Source of the DNA: an uncultured Vibrio sp.
GTDB lineage: Bacteria; Pseudomonadota; Gammaproteobacteria; Enterobacterales; Vibrionaceae
Length of the DNA: 52,518 nt
NCBI GenBank assembly: GCA_947504195.1
Contig: CANNGN010000017.1
Span: 1-52,518 of the forward strand
Reading direction: 5' to 3'
Below, in pieces: positions 9,083 to 17,039 of this stretch. Numbering within the stretch: the first letter of the stretch is position 1; each line of letters begins with the position of its first letter. Both the position numbers and the translations under genes were made by a program. Under the pieces are notes generated by a model, which saw nothing but the letters and a program-made list of their open reading frames with translations, was not told where the DNA came from and made no database searches.

Positions 9083-9831
9083 ACCCCCGTCACAAACATC
9101 GCTGCGACAATGCCTAAACATGTAGCCCACGTCAGCAGTGTTGCCATCATAAAGCGAGCAATCCCAGTATTCAGATATCCCTTCAACATATCAGCAACCG
9201 AATTAATCAGAGGAAAACCGGGAACAAGCATTAAAACAGAACAAGCCATAACGAGTGATGGTTTATTCCCCAATTGATAAATAACCGCCTGAGCAGAAAT
9301 CAGAGAAGTAACAAAAGCAGTCGCGCAGAAGTTGAGGAGTGGATTGAAATGACGGTGACCTATTTCCAAACGCACACACATACCTGCAGCAGATGCGACA
9401 AATGTCGCAAGAAAGATGATCCAATCGCCTCCAGCCAAGTGCGCAAATGAACCACAAGAAAGACCGATCATTAATATCACGATCCAGCGATCATAACGCT
9501 TAGGGCTAATACTATCGAGTTTTGCTTGAGCCATTGAAAGATCAAGAATGCCTTTTTCCAACATGATACAAATCCGTTGAATATTGATCACTACGGTCAT
9601 ATTAATTCCACGATCTTGGCAACGGCGAGCGGTTGTAATGCAGTGTTCATCGGTTACGGTTGTAACCACGAGGGAGTTTGCAGTAAGCGCAACTTCGACT
9701 TCATCCATATGCAGTGCCAATCCTATGCGCTGCATAATTCCAGCAACTAAAGTACTTTCTGCACCATGTGCTAATAACATTTGGCCCGACTGAGCAATCA
9801 AACGAGAAACTTCTCGTTGTTTGGTGGTCAT
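9070..9831 (-). CDS. yjjP: YjjP-type subunit of ThrE-family exporter
   Basis: This 253-residue protein is the larger half of the YjjPB exporter. Residues about 1-110 form a soluble domain with LLAHGAESTLVAGIMQRIG and a conserved HMDEVEVALTANSLVVTT core. Residues about 115-253 hold five membrane segments. Transport substrate in this organism is not shown by sequence. Dicarboxylate (succinate) export is the E. coli precedent and Thr/Ser export the wider family's. It is translationally coupled to yjjB. Confidence 0.87.
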   Translation of the reverse strand: MTTKQREVSRLIAQSGQMLLAHGAESTLVAGIMQRIGLALHMDEVEVALTANSLVVTTVTDEHCITTARRCQDRGINMTVVINIQRICIMLEKGILDLSMAQAKLDSISPKRYDRWIVILMIGLSCGSFAHLAGGDWIIFLATFVASAAGMCVRLEIGHRHFNPLLNFCATAFVTSLISAQAVIYQLGNKPSLVMACSVLMLVPGFPLINSVADMLKGYLNTGIARFMMATLLTWATCLGIVAAMFVTGVWRW

Positions 9832-9927
9832 TATTTCATTCCTAACGAAAGCTTAATAAAAGGTAAATTGAGGTAATTTCGTGCTTCAGTGTGCCTGAAG
9901 TCACCAACGGAAAAAATGACCTCGATG

Positions 9928-9953
9928 AAAAAAGCCGCAATTAATATTGCGGC
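9928..9953 (-). terminator. intrinsic terminator of obgE
   Basis: The perfect stem GCCGCAAT/ATTGCGGC with a TAAT loop (9934-9953) is followed on the minus strand by six Ts (9933-9928). It lies 20 nt after the obgE stop. Confidence 0.9.
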
Positions 9954-9972
9954 CCAATTATTTTATGGCTAA

Positions 9973-11154
9973 CTATTCGCGAACATAGATAACATGACCG
10001 TCATCTTCATCATCGTCATCCCAATCATCATCAAGATCATCCCAGCCTTCTTCGGTAATGACATTTTGGCCCGTCATCGCATCTTTATGGTAATCGTCCC
10101 ACATAAATTCAACTTTTTCACTTTCCTCAGGGGCCGCCATTTCTTTTGGTAATGACTCCATAAAGTCAGCAAGTTCCCGACAAAGATCACTCGTGCCTTG
10201 TTTATTAACTGCAGAGACTTTGAAGTACTCGCCTTTCCAATCCAGTGCTGTGAGAATAGATTGAATGATCTCTTCAGCCTCATCTTCCAACATCAGATCA
10301 ACTTTATTAAAGACGAGCCAACGAGGTTTCTCCGAAACTTTCTCGCTATATTGTTCAAGCTCTTCAATGATCACTTTTGCATTCTCAACTGGATCACTTT
10401 GATCCGCTGGCATAATATCGATCATATGTAACAGAACTCGACAACGCTCTAAGTGTTTAAGGAAGCGAACACCTAAACCAACTCCATCAGAAGCACCTTC
10501 GATCAAACCAGGAATATCGGCAACAACAAAACTCTTACCAGGAACAACACTGACAACCCCCAAACTAGGGATCAGAGTCGTAAACGGATAATCGGCGACT
10601 TTCGGCTTGGCCGCAGAAACCGCGCGAATGAAAGTGGATTTACCCGCATTAGGCAAACCAAGCATTCCAACATCAGCTAATAGAAGAAGCTCAAGGCGCA
10701 GCTCTCGCACTTCACCTTTCGTTCCCATAGTTTTTTGACGAGGAGCGCGGTTTACTGAGGATTTAAATCGAGTATTTCCAAGTCCATGCCAGCCGCCTTT
10801 TGCAACCATCATTTTCTTACCATGCTCGGTAACTTCACTCACAACCTCATTGGTGTGAATATCGATAGCTCTCGTACCAACAGGAACCTTTAACGTAATG
10901 TCTTTACCACGTTTTCCTGTACAGTTGCCACCGCTACCATTTTTTCCACGCTCAGCGGTATAAAAACGCTGAAACCGATAATCAATCAGTGTATTAAGGT
11001 TCTCATCGGCTTCGATATATACATCACCACCATCACCACCATCACCACCGTCGGGGCCACCTTTGGTAACAAATTTCTCACGCCAAAAGCTAACGATTCC
11101 ATTACCACCATCGCCTGCTTCGACTTTGATTACCGCTTCATCAACGAATTTCAT
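9973..11154 (-). CDS. obgE: Obg-family GTPase (ObgE/CgtA)
   Basis: This 393-residue essential GTPase acts in 50S ribosome assembly and stress control. The N-terminal Obg domain (about 1-158) has the glycine-rich spans GGDGGDGGD and GGNCTGKRG. The G domain (from about 160) shows G1 GLPNAGKS, G3 DIPGLIEGA and G4 NKVD. The C-terminal tail is extremely acidic (GWDDLDDDWDDDDEDDG, about 370-387), as in other gammaproteobacterial CgtA proteins. It sits downstream of rplU-rpmA but behind a terminator, so it may have its own promoter or rely on read-through. Confidence 0.96.
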   Translation of the reverse strand: MKFVDEAVIKVEAGDGGNGIVSFWREKFVTKGGPDGGDGGDGGDVYIEADENLNTLIDYRFQRFYTAERGKNGSGGNCTGKRGKDITLKVPVGTRAIDIHTNEVVSEVTEHGKKMMVAKGGWHGLGNTRFKSSVNRAPRQKTMGTKGEVRELRLELLLLADVGMLGLPNAGKSTFIRAVSAAKPKVADYPFTTLIPSLGVVSVVPGKSFVVADIPGLIEGASDGVGLGVRFLKHLERCRVLLHMIDIMPADQSDPVENAKVIIEELEQYSEKVSEKPRWLVFNKVDLMLEDEAEEIIQSILTALDWKGEYFKVSAVNKQGTSDLCRELADFMESLPKEMAAPEESEKVEFMWDDYHKDAMTGQNVITEEGWDDLDDDWDDDDEDDGHVIYVRE

Positions 11155-11261
11155 TTTTTACTCCGCAATAAGTGCGTTGCCAAAACCATCACTTAAGTTC
11201 CTAGTCTAGCAGATCTTACCATATTGGCTGTTTGCTGCTATCTATAGATCAAATGATCCGC

Positions 11262-11280
11262 CTTAGGTAACACACCTAAG
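11262..11280 (-). other. hairpin in obgE leader
   Basis: CTTAGGT and ACCTAAG form a perfect 7-bp inverted repeat around AACAC, between the rpmA terminator and obgE. There is no T-tract, so it is not an intrinsic terminator in either direction. It could be an operator or an mRNA leader structure of unknown role. Confidence 0.4.
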
Positions 11281-11308
11281 TTCCTACTTTTATTTTTAAT
11301 ATACAAAT

Positions 11309-11338
11309 AAAAAACCCCACCGAAACGGCAGGGCTTTT
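11309..11338 (-). terminator. intrinsic terminator after rpmA
   Basis: On the minus strand a GCCCTGCCG/CGGTGGGGT stem (with G-T pairs) and a TTT loop is followed by six Ts. It begins about 21 nt after the rpmA stop and separates rplU-rpmA from obgE. The wobble pairs may allow partial read-through. Confidence 0.8.
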
Positions 11339-11358
11339 AAATTCAGATTGAAGCTAAA

Positions 11359-11616
11359 TTATTCAGCTTCGATACTAACGAATTTACGGTTCTTAGGACC
11401 TTTAACTTCAAATTTCACTTTACCGTCAGATAATGCGAAAAGTGTATGGTCTTTACCAATACCTACGTTATTGCCTGCATGGAATTTAGTTCCACGTTGA
11501 CGAACAATGATGTTACCTGATAATACAGATTCACCACCAAAACGCTTAACGCCTAGGCGTTTGCTTTCTGAATCGCGGCCGTTACGAGTAGAACCACCAG
11601 CTTTTTTGTGTGCCAT
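11359..11616 (-). CDS. rpmA: 50S ribosomal protein L27
   Basis: This 85-residue bL27 begins MAHKKAGGSTRNGRDSESKR. Its flexible N-terminal tail reaches the peptidyl-transferase centre. There is no N-terminal extension requiring cleavage of the Firmicutes type. The middle IIVRQRGTKFHAG and GKDHTLFAL are typical. It lies 19 nt after rplU and is co-transcribed with it. Confidence 0.98.
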   Translation of the reverse strand: MAHKKAGGSTRNGRDSESKRLGVKRFGGESVLSGNIIVRQRGTKFHAGNNVGIGKDHTLFALSDGKVKFEVKGPKNRKFVSIEAE

Positions 11617-11635
11617 TGTTGGACTCTCCTAATAA

Positions 11636-11947
11636 TTACGCGTTGATACCAGTAATTTTCACTTCTGTGAACCACTGACGATGACCTTGTTGCTTGCGAG
11701 AATGCTTACGACGACGGAATTTAACGATTTTAATTTTATCGCCACGTCCGTGTTGTACTACTTCTGCAGTAACTTTGCCGCCCTCTACTAGAGGAGCGCC
11801 AACTTGGATGTCTTCACCGTTAGCAACAAGTAAAACAGAATCGAATTCTACAGTTGCACCAGTTTCTACGTCTAATTTCTCTAAACGAAGGGTTTGACCT
11901 TCGCTAACTCGGTGTTGTTTACCACCAGATTGGAAAACAGCGTACAT
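11636..11947 (-). CDS. rplU: 50S ribosomal protein L21
   Basis: This 103-residue bL21 binds 23S rRNA early in 50S assembly. It starts MYAVFQSGGKQHRVSEGQTL, and the basic rRNA-binding end VKFRRRKHSRKQQGHRQ is clear. It is the first gene of rplU-rpmA and is transcribed away from ispB, behind a good sigma-70 promoter. Confidence 0.98.
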   Translation of the reverse strand: MYAVFQSGGKQHRVSEGQTLRLEKLDVETGATVEFDSVLLVANGEDIQVGAPLVEGGKVTAEVVQHGRGDKIKIVKFRRRKHSRKQQGHRQWFTEVKITGINA

Positions 11948-12030
11948 ATTTTACTCCGCTTTTTCCGCACAGCCGTTAGCCTGTTTATGGCATATAGGGT
12001 GTACGCTAAACTAATCATAATAGGGCGCAG

Positions 12031-12059
12031 ATTCTACGTGAATGAGTACCTTATGACAA
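12031..12059 (-). promoter_or_regulatory. sigma-70 promoter of rplU-rpmA
   Basis: On the minus strand TTGTCA (12059-12054), a 17-nt spacer and TAGAAT (12036-12031) each match 5 of 6 consensus bases. An eight-T tract lies just upstream of the -35 (12071-12078), which could act as an UP element, as is common at ribosomal promoters. Confidence 0.65.
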
Positions 12060-12215
12060 GCCATATTTGAAAAAAAATGGCGAAAATATTATCGCCCTAT
12101 AAAAGTGCTCGGATCATGCCCTTAAGTCATATGTTTATCAACGTTTTATAGTGTATTATTGAACAATTCTTAGGATTAGAAGTCCTTATAAGCATTGATA
12201 CTAGCCGGATTTACC

Positions 12216-13187
12216 ATGGATTTTAAAGCTATCCAAGCACTAACTGCCGATGATATGGCAAAAGTGAATGAAACGATTCTTAAGCAACTCAATTCCGATG
12301 TCTCTTTAATAAACCAATTAGGATTTTATATTGTAAGTGGTGGTGGGAAACGAATTCGGCCACTAATTGCGATTTTGTCGGCTCGCTCTCTAGGATATGA
12401 GGGAAATGATCATACGACGGCATCTGCCTTTATTGAATTTATTCATACGGCCACACTTTTACATGATGATGTTGTCGATGAATCCGATATGCGTCGCGGT
12501 AAAGCAACGGCAAACGCAGCGTTTGGAAATGCAGCAAGCGTATTAGTCGGAGATTTTATCTATACTCGTTCATTTCAAATGATGACTCAGATTGGATCAT
12601 TAAAGATCCTCGAGCTAATGAGCAATGCCGTCAATGTGATAGCAGAAGGTGAAGTATTACAATTGATGAATTGTAATGATCCTGACACCACTGAAGAAAG
12701 CTATATGCAGGTTATCTACTCTAAAACAGCTCGACTGTTTGAAGCCGCAACACAGGTTGGAGCGATCCTTTGCGATGCCCCTGCTGAAGTGGAAAGTGCT
12801 CTGCAAGATTATGGTCGCTATTTGGGTACTGCTTTTCAGCTTATTGACGATGTTATGGACTACACCTCAGACGGTGATGAGATGGGTAAGAATGTTGGTG
12901 ATGACTTAGCCGAAGGAAAACCTACTCTTCCATTACTTTATGCGATGCATAATGGTAACGAGCAACAATGCGAAATGATTCGAGAAGCAATAGAAAAAGC
13001 GAACGGTATGGAACGCTTAACCGAGATTCTTCAAGCGATGGAAGAAACCGGGGCATTAGAATATACCCGTCAGAAAGCGATGGAAGAAGCCGATAAAGCC
13101 ATTGCGTCTCTATCTATCATTCCAGACAGTGAATACAAACAAGCCTTGATATCACTCTCGCATCTCGCGGTTAATCGGAATAAGTAA
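12216..13187 (+). CDS. ispB: octaprenyl diphosphate synthase
   Basis: This long-chain trans-prenyltransferase makes the ubiquinone/menaquinone side chain. The two aspartate-rich motifs are LLHDDVVDESD and QLIDDVMDYTSD. SGGGKRIRP supplies diphosphate contacts. The start is set at 12216 (MDFKAIQALTADDMAKVNE), giving 323 residues, the E. coli length. A TTG 21 nt upstream would only add an unaligned tail. It is divergent from rplU, as in E. coli. Confidence 0.95.
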   Translation: MDFKAIQALTADDMAKVNETILKQLNSDVSLINQLGFYIVSGGGKRIRPLIAILSARSLGYEGNDHTTASAFIEFIHTATLLHDDVVDESDMRRGKATANAAFGNAASVLVGDFIYTRSFQMMTQIGSLKILELMSNAVNVIAEGEVLQLMNCNDPDTTEESYMQVIYSKTARLFEAATQVGAILCDAPAEVESALQDYGRYLGTAFQLIDDVMDYTSDGDEMGKNVGDDLAEGKPTLPLLYAMHNGNEQQCEMIREAIEKANGMERLTEILQAMEETGALEYTRQKAMEEADKAIASLSIIPDSEYKQALISLSHLAVNRNK

Positions 13188-13204
13188 TCTAAAGTGATAC
13201 AAAC

Positions 13205-13232
13205 AAAAAAGCTGGCTTTAAGCCAGCTTTTT
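13205..13232 (+). terminator. bidirectional terminator ispB / mdh
   Basis: The stem GCTGGCT/AGCCAGC has A6 to its left and T5 to its right. It can end ispB on the plus strand and mdh on the minus strand. It lies 17 nt after the ispB stop and 15 nt after the mdh stop. Confidence 0.9.
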
Positions 13233-13247
13233 CATTTAACGCTGTGT

Positions 13248-14183
13248 TTATTTTACGAAATCGACACCGATCTGAATATCACCGCGTAAAGTATCTAGCA
13301 TGCTCTCCAATGCATTTTGTTCAAATGCACTTAGCTCACCATAACTCAACACTTCTTCAATGCCATTTTTACCCAATTTAATTGGCTGAGCAAAGAATGG
13401 GGCTAATCCACCATCGCTTTCCACATAAGCACATTCAACGATGTTCTCTTCACCAGAAAGAGCTTTCACGAGAGATAAACCAAACCGGCATGCCGCTTGT
13501 CCCATTGAAAGAGTCGCACTACCGCCACCCGCTTTAGCTTCAACAACTTCTGTACCAGCATTCTGAATACGATGCGTCAATGCGGCAACTTCTTCATCAC
13601 TAAATTCAACACCTTCAACTTGAGATAGTAAAGGTAGGATCGTTACTCCTGAGTGACCACCAATAACAGGGACATTCAACGATAATGGATCTTTGCCTTT
13701 TAGTTCTGCGACAAAAGTTTCTGAACGAATAACATCAAGTGTCGTGATACCAAAAAGTTTGTTCTTATTGTAAACACCCGCTTTTTTTAGAACTTCCGCA
13801 GCAATAGGAACTGTCGTGTTAACTGGGTTTGTGATAATCCCAACACAAGCAGTAGGACAAACTGCCGCAATTTTTTCAGCTAAGCTGCGTACGATTCCAG
13901 CGTTAACATTAAATAGATCCGCACGATCCATTCCTGGCTTACGAGCAACACCTGCCGAAATAAGAACAACTTCGGCACCTTCTAGCGCAGGAGTTGGGTC
14001 TTCGCCACAATAACCTTTAATTGATACAGGTGTTGGGATGTGACTAAGATCGCAGGCAACACCAGGAGTAACTGGTGCAATATCATATAAAGCAAGATCT
14101 GATCCTGCTGGTAAATTATTCTTGAGTAATAATGCAAGGGCTTGGCCGATACCACCAGCGGCGCCAATAACAGCAACTTTCAT
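13248..14183 (-). CDS. mdh: malate dehydrogenase (NAD)
   Basis: This TCA-cycle enzyme interconverts malate and oxaloacetate. The start is chosen at MKVAVIGAAGGIGQ (14183), giving 311 residues against 312 in E. coli. An upstream in-frame ATG adds five residues in front of the Rossmann strand. Visible are the NAD-binding GAAGGIGQ, substrate-binding GVARKPGMDR, NPVNTT, and the catalytic VIGGHSG histidine. It is divergent from argR with a 328-nt control region between them, the same arrangement as E. coli. Confidence 0.97.
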   Translation of the reverse strand: MKVAVIGAAGGIGQALALLLKNNLPAGSDLALYDIAPVTPGVACDLSHIPTPVSIKGYCGEDPTPALEGAEVVLISAGVARKPGMDRADLFNVNAGIVRSLAEKIAAVCPTACVGIITNPVNTTVPIAAEVLKKAGVYNKNKLFGITTLDVIRSETFVAELKGKDPLSLNVPVIGGHSGVTILPLLSQVEGVEFSDEEVAALTHRIQNAGTEVVEAKAGGGSATLSMGQAACRFGLSLVKALSGEENIVECAYVESDGGLAPFFAQPIKLGKNGIEEVLSYGELSAFEQNALESMLDTLRGDIQIGVDFVK

Positions 14184-14511
14184 AGGGCATTTCTCCATGA
14201 GATTTTATTATAATGTGGTACAGAACACTCAAAGTGCAACCCAAAGACGTTATATTAATTACAAACTGATTACAATAAATTAACTTCATGTTTGAGACAT
14301 CTCTCATAAGTAAATCTCCATCTACTTTTCCACTCACAAGTCATTATAAATTCCTATTGAAAACAGAGCGTTGTACATAGCAAGTTATCATTAAAAATAC
14401 ATAGATTTTTAAAGGAATAGTCTATAGAACGACAATAGCTTGGTGTCTACTGCATAATTATGCGAAAATATGCACTAGAATAGTCATTCTCAATAAAGAT
14501 AGCCCTAAGTG
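14184..14511. other. mdh-argR divergent control region
   Basis: This 328-nt AT-rich region contains no convincing gene. It must hold both promoters. The only clear element is the palindrome at 14452-14463, close to argR. The mdh half contains several AT stretches but no site that could be assigned with confidence. Confidence 0.6.
14450..14467 (+). promoter_or_regulatory. candidate ARG box (ArgR operator)
   Basis: The perfect 12-bp palindrome GCATAATTATGC (14452-14463) lies inside an 18-bp window resembling the ArgR site (TGAAT-WWWW-ATTCA pattern). It sits about 45 nt before argR, where autoregulation is known in E. coli. A second box two or three bases further on is only weakly matched. Confidence 0.5.
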
Positions 14512-14982
14512 ATGAAAAATATGGATAAACAAGACAATCTAGTCCGTGCGTTTAAGGCGCTTTTAAAGGAAGAACGTTTCGGTTCACAAAGCGATATCGT
14601 TGAAGCTCTGCGCGTCGAAGGTTTTGAAAATATAAACCAATCTAAAGTGTCGCGAATGTTAACTAAGTTCGGAGCGGTTCGAACTCGCAATGCAAAAATG
14701 GAAATGGTGTATTGCTTACCAGCAGAACTGGGTATGCCAACTGTTTCCAGTTCATTGCGTGAGCTAGTTTTAGACATAGATTTTAATGAAGCATTGGTCG
14801 TTATTCATACCAGCCCAGCGGCAGCACAACTTATCGCTCGCCTTCTTGATTCTTTAGGAAAATCAGAAGGCATTCTTGGTGTTGTTGCGGGAGATGATAC
14901 GGTGTTTATTACTCCAACATCAGGCATATCAACAGAAACCCTTTTTAATGCAATTTGTGATTTATTTGAATATGCAGGTTAG
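14512..14982 (+). CDS. argR: arginine repressor ArgR
   Basis: This arginine-binding hexameric regulator of arginine biosynthesis and catabolism has a winged-helix N-terminal domain (residues about 1-70, with INQSKVSRMLTKFGAVRTRN) and a C-terminal oligomerisation/arginine-binding domain (about 80-156, with HTSPAAAQLIARLLD and GDDTVFITP). The ATG at 14512 gives 156 residues, exactly the E. coli length. A GTG immediately upstream and an ATG at 14521 are less likely. Confidence 0.96.
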   Translation: MKNMDKQDNLVRAFKALLKEERFGSQSDIVEALRVEGFENINQSKVSRMLTKFGAVRTRNAKMEMVYCLPAELGMPTVSSSLRELVLDIDFNEALVVIHTSPAAAQLIARLLDSLGKSEGILGVVAGDDTVFITPTSGISTETLFNAICDLFEYAG

Positions 14983-15030
14983 CCTGACTATTCTTCTCAT
15001 ATAAGACGTACCATAGAGGAGTGCTGAGTT

Positions 15031-15999
15031 ATGGCACGATTAATTGGGTTGTATGCAATTGCAACATTGTCTCTTATTCTCTCCCATTCAGCCTGGAGTG
15101 ATACACGTTTTATCACGATTGGAACAGGGTCTGAAACGGGCGTTTATTACCCTAGCGGTAGTGCCTTGTGTCAAATAGTTAATCAAGAAAGAGGTCAACA
15201 CAACCTTCTCTGCTCCATCGAAGCTACTGGTGGTTCCATCTACAACGTGAACACACTAAGAAGGGAGCAGTTTGACTTCGCTATTGTGCAATCTGACTGG
15301 CAATATCATGGTATTCAAGGAAGTGGACCGTTTACACAACGTGGTGCTTTCAAAGAAATGCGAAGTGTTTTTTCACTCTACACTGAACCATTTAATATTA
15401 TCGCGCATCCAGATAATGACATTCAAAGCGTACAAGACCTGTTCCAAAAGCGTGTCAACATTGGTAATTCAGGCTCTGGTGATAGAGCCACAATGGAATT
15501 CGTAATGGATGCTTTTGGTTGGAATAAAGAGAGTTTTCAACTTGCTTCCGAGCTAACAGGAGCAAAACGCTCACAAGCCTTATGTGAAGATAAATTAGAT
15601 GCATACATTTATATGGTTGGACACCCTAGCTCTTCGATTCAAGAAGCAATCACATCCTGTGACGCTAAAATAGTGCCAGCAACAGGACAAGAAATTGAAC
15701 GCATTGTTGCCGAACACCCTTATTACACAACCACCACTATTGCTCCCAATACATATCGAGGGCAAACTACGCCAATCCAAAGCTTTGGTGTTGCCGCAAC
15801 ATTGATCACAAGAAGTAATATTTCCGAAGAGGTTGTTTATAAACTGGTGAAAGCCATTTTCGAAAATTTTGAGCAATTCAAAAACAGTCACCCTGCTCTC
15901 GCAACATTAGAAAAACAGCATATGATTAAAGATAGCTTATCCGCACCTCTTCATTCTGGAGCCGTGCGGTATTATCGTGAGATTGGGATAATGAAGTAA
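15031..15999 (+). CDS. TAXI-family TRAP transporter binding protein
   Basis: This 322-residue periplasmic protein has a signal peptide cleaved after about AWS (residue 23). The mature chain carries the TAXI pattern: ITIGTGSETGVYYPSGSALC, ATGGSIYNVNTLRREQFDFAIVQSD, VNIGNSGSGDRATME, and a late KLVKAIFENFE helix. The family captures small carboxylates such as glutamate or 2-oxoglutarate and passes them to a fused DctQM permease. No permease gene is beside it, so it is an orphan or partners with one elsewhere. From memory V. cholerae has the same gene after argR (VC0430, annotated as immunogenic protein). Confidence 0.88.
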   Translation: MARLIGLYAIATLSLILSHSAWSDTRFITIGTGSETGVYYPSGSALCQIVNQERGQHNLLCSIEATGGSIYNVNTLRREQFDFAIVQSDWQYHGIQGSGPFTQRGAFKEMRSVFSLYTEPFNIIAHPDNDIQSVQDLFQKRVNIGNSGSGDRATMEFVMDAFGWNKESFQLASELTGAKRSQALCEDKLDAYIYMVGHPSSSIQEAITSCDAKIVPATGQEIERIVAEHPYYTTTTIAPNTYRGQTTPIQSFGVAATLITRSNISEEVVYKLVKAIFENFEQFKNSHPALATLEKQHMIKDSLSAPLHSGAVRYYREIGIMK

Positions 16000-16053
16000 C
16001 AACGATATGAACGCGGTAAGTCACATCATGAAAAACATTTCAGTATGTTGTTC

Positions 16054-16860
16054 TTATCGCTCTATCGAGAAATGGCTCACGCATAAGCCATGGCTTAACC
16101 CAATTAGGCATTCATAATTTTGTTCATCGAGTTCAATTGCCAGAAGATAAAGATCATCTTGGTGTGGATCATTAACATCATAGTACCTAGGAGCATCAAC
16201 CTGAAAAATAGCGCGAACAGAGTTCTGCCGCACGTCGATCGGTAATGTATAGGTTAAACCGTTAAACTTTATGTTTGCAGCCACTAGCCCTGGAGATAAA
16301 AGATCAAAATAAAGATTAACGATCACTTCACAGCCGCCACCATGATGCCAAACTTGTTCAGTTGAAATATGATTGAGTCGTACATGATTGATCAACTGTA
16401 AGTAAGGTTCTTTCCAAATCCCCATCCGTTGATCGTGAATTGTTTTTTTCGTTGAAGTAAGTAAGCATAGCTCATCGATATCTTCTTCAAGTAATAAGCT
16501 TTCTTCTTCCTCAAGAAAGAGAATCTCAAATCGATTTCGGCCTAGCTGAAGCAAAGAGCGAATATCCTTTCGATAGCTATCTTTTGAATTATCACAATCA
16601 AAAATAGCAACACCATTGAGACGAACCTCGGCGTAATAATCAACACCCTCAATAACCAAATCAATACCAGGGTATCGCAGAAATGCCTCGTCCACTTCAA
16701 TATCGTGCATCAAGTGCCATTCTTGCTCTGTAATTTCTGATTCTGTTAACTCTTGAGGTAAAACCTGACTAAAAGGCGCAGGAAATACAATGTCATCCTG
16801 AGGTAATGATAGATCAGTTAATGGAGATAATTGCCAATAGCCTGAGAGAGAGAATTTCAT
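16054..16860 (-). CDS. stand-alone GH2 sugar-binding-like domain protein
   Basis: This 268-residue protein has no signal peptide. Its N-terminal part resembles the jelly-roll sugar-binding domain of beta-mannosidases and beta-galactosidases (family 2): LSGYWQLSP, FPAPFSQVLPQEL, then DLVIEGVDYYAEVRLNGVAIF and NRFEILFLEEE. Residues about 150-268 look like the following immunoglobulin-like region (GIWKEPYLQLINHVRLNHI, then beta strands). The catalytic TIM barrel with its two glutamates is absent, so glycosidase activity is unlikely. Binding or scaffolding is possible but function is unknown. It lies directly left of the iron module border. Confidence 0.6.
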   Translation of the reverse strand: MKFSLSGYWQLSPLTDLSLPQDDIVFPAPFSQVLPQELTESEITEQEWHLMHDIEVDEAFLRYPGIDLVIEGVDYYAEVRLNGVAIFDCDNSKDSYRKDIRSLLQLGRNRFEILFLEEEESLLLEEDIDELCLLTSTKKTIHDQRMGIWKEPYLQLINHVRLNHISTEQVWHHGGGCEVIVNLYFDLLSPGLVAANIKFNGLTYTLPIDVRQNSVRAIFQVDAPRYYDVNDPHQDDLYLLAIELDEQNYECLIGLSHGLCVSHFSIER

Positions 16861-16911
16861 GCATTTATTGTCTTAGATCAATTTTTCACATTATATGCAC
16901 AGGATCGATAG

Positions 16912-16948
16912 AAAAGGAAAATAAAAAACCAACTGTGACAGTTGGTTT
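16912..16948 (-). repeat. left border repeat: copy of rraB-type terminator
   Basis: The hairpin CCAACTG-TGA-CAGTTGG with a run of six Ts on the minus strand, followed by TATTTTCC, ends the siderophore operon. It matches the rraB terminator at 22417-22454 almost perfectly (one loop base and one A in the A-run differ). The two copies form direct repeats enclosing the accessory module. Confidence 0.85.
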
Positions 16949-17039
16949 CTACTAAAGAAAGGATGTTTAAATACTAAATGTTACTTCTCTTATAACCATA
17001 ACTAAATTGACTATAAAAGAGACACTAATCTATATAAAG

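Noticed and set aside
12071..12096. Possible attenuator for rplU: GGCGA/TCGCC stem followed by eight Ts on the minus strand
   Set aside because: It lies upstream of the best promoter (12031-12059), so it would not be in the transcript. The T-tract is better read as an UP element and the stem is only 5 bp.
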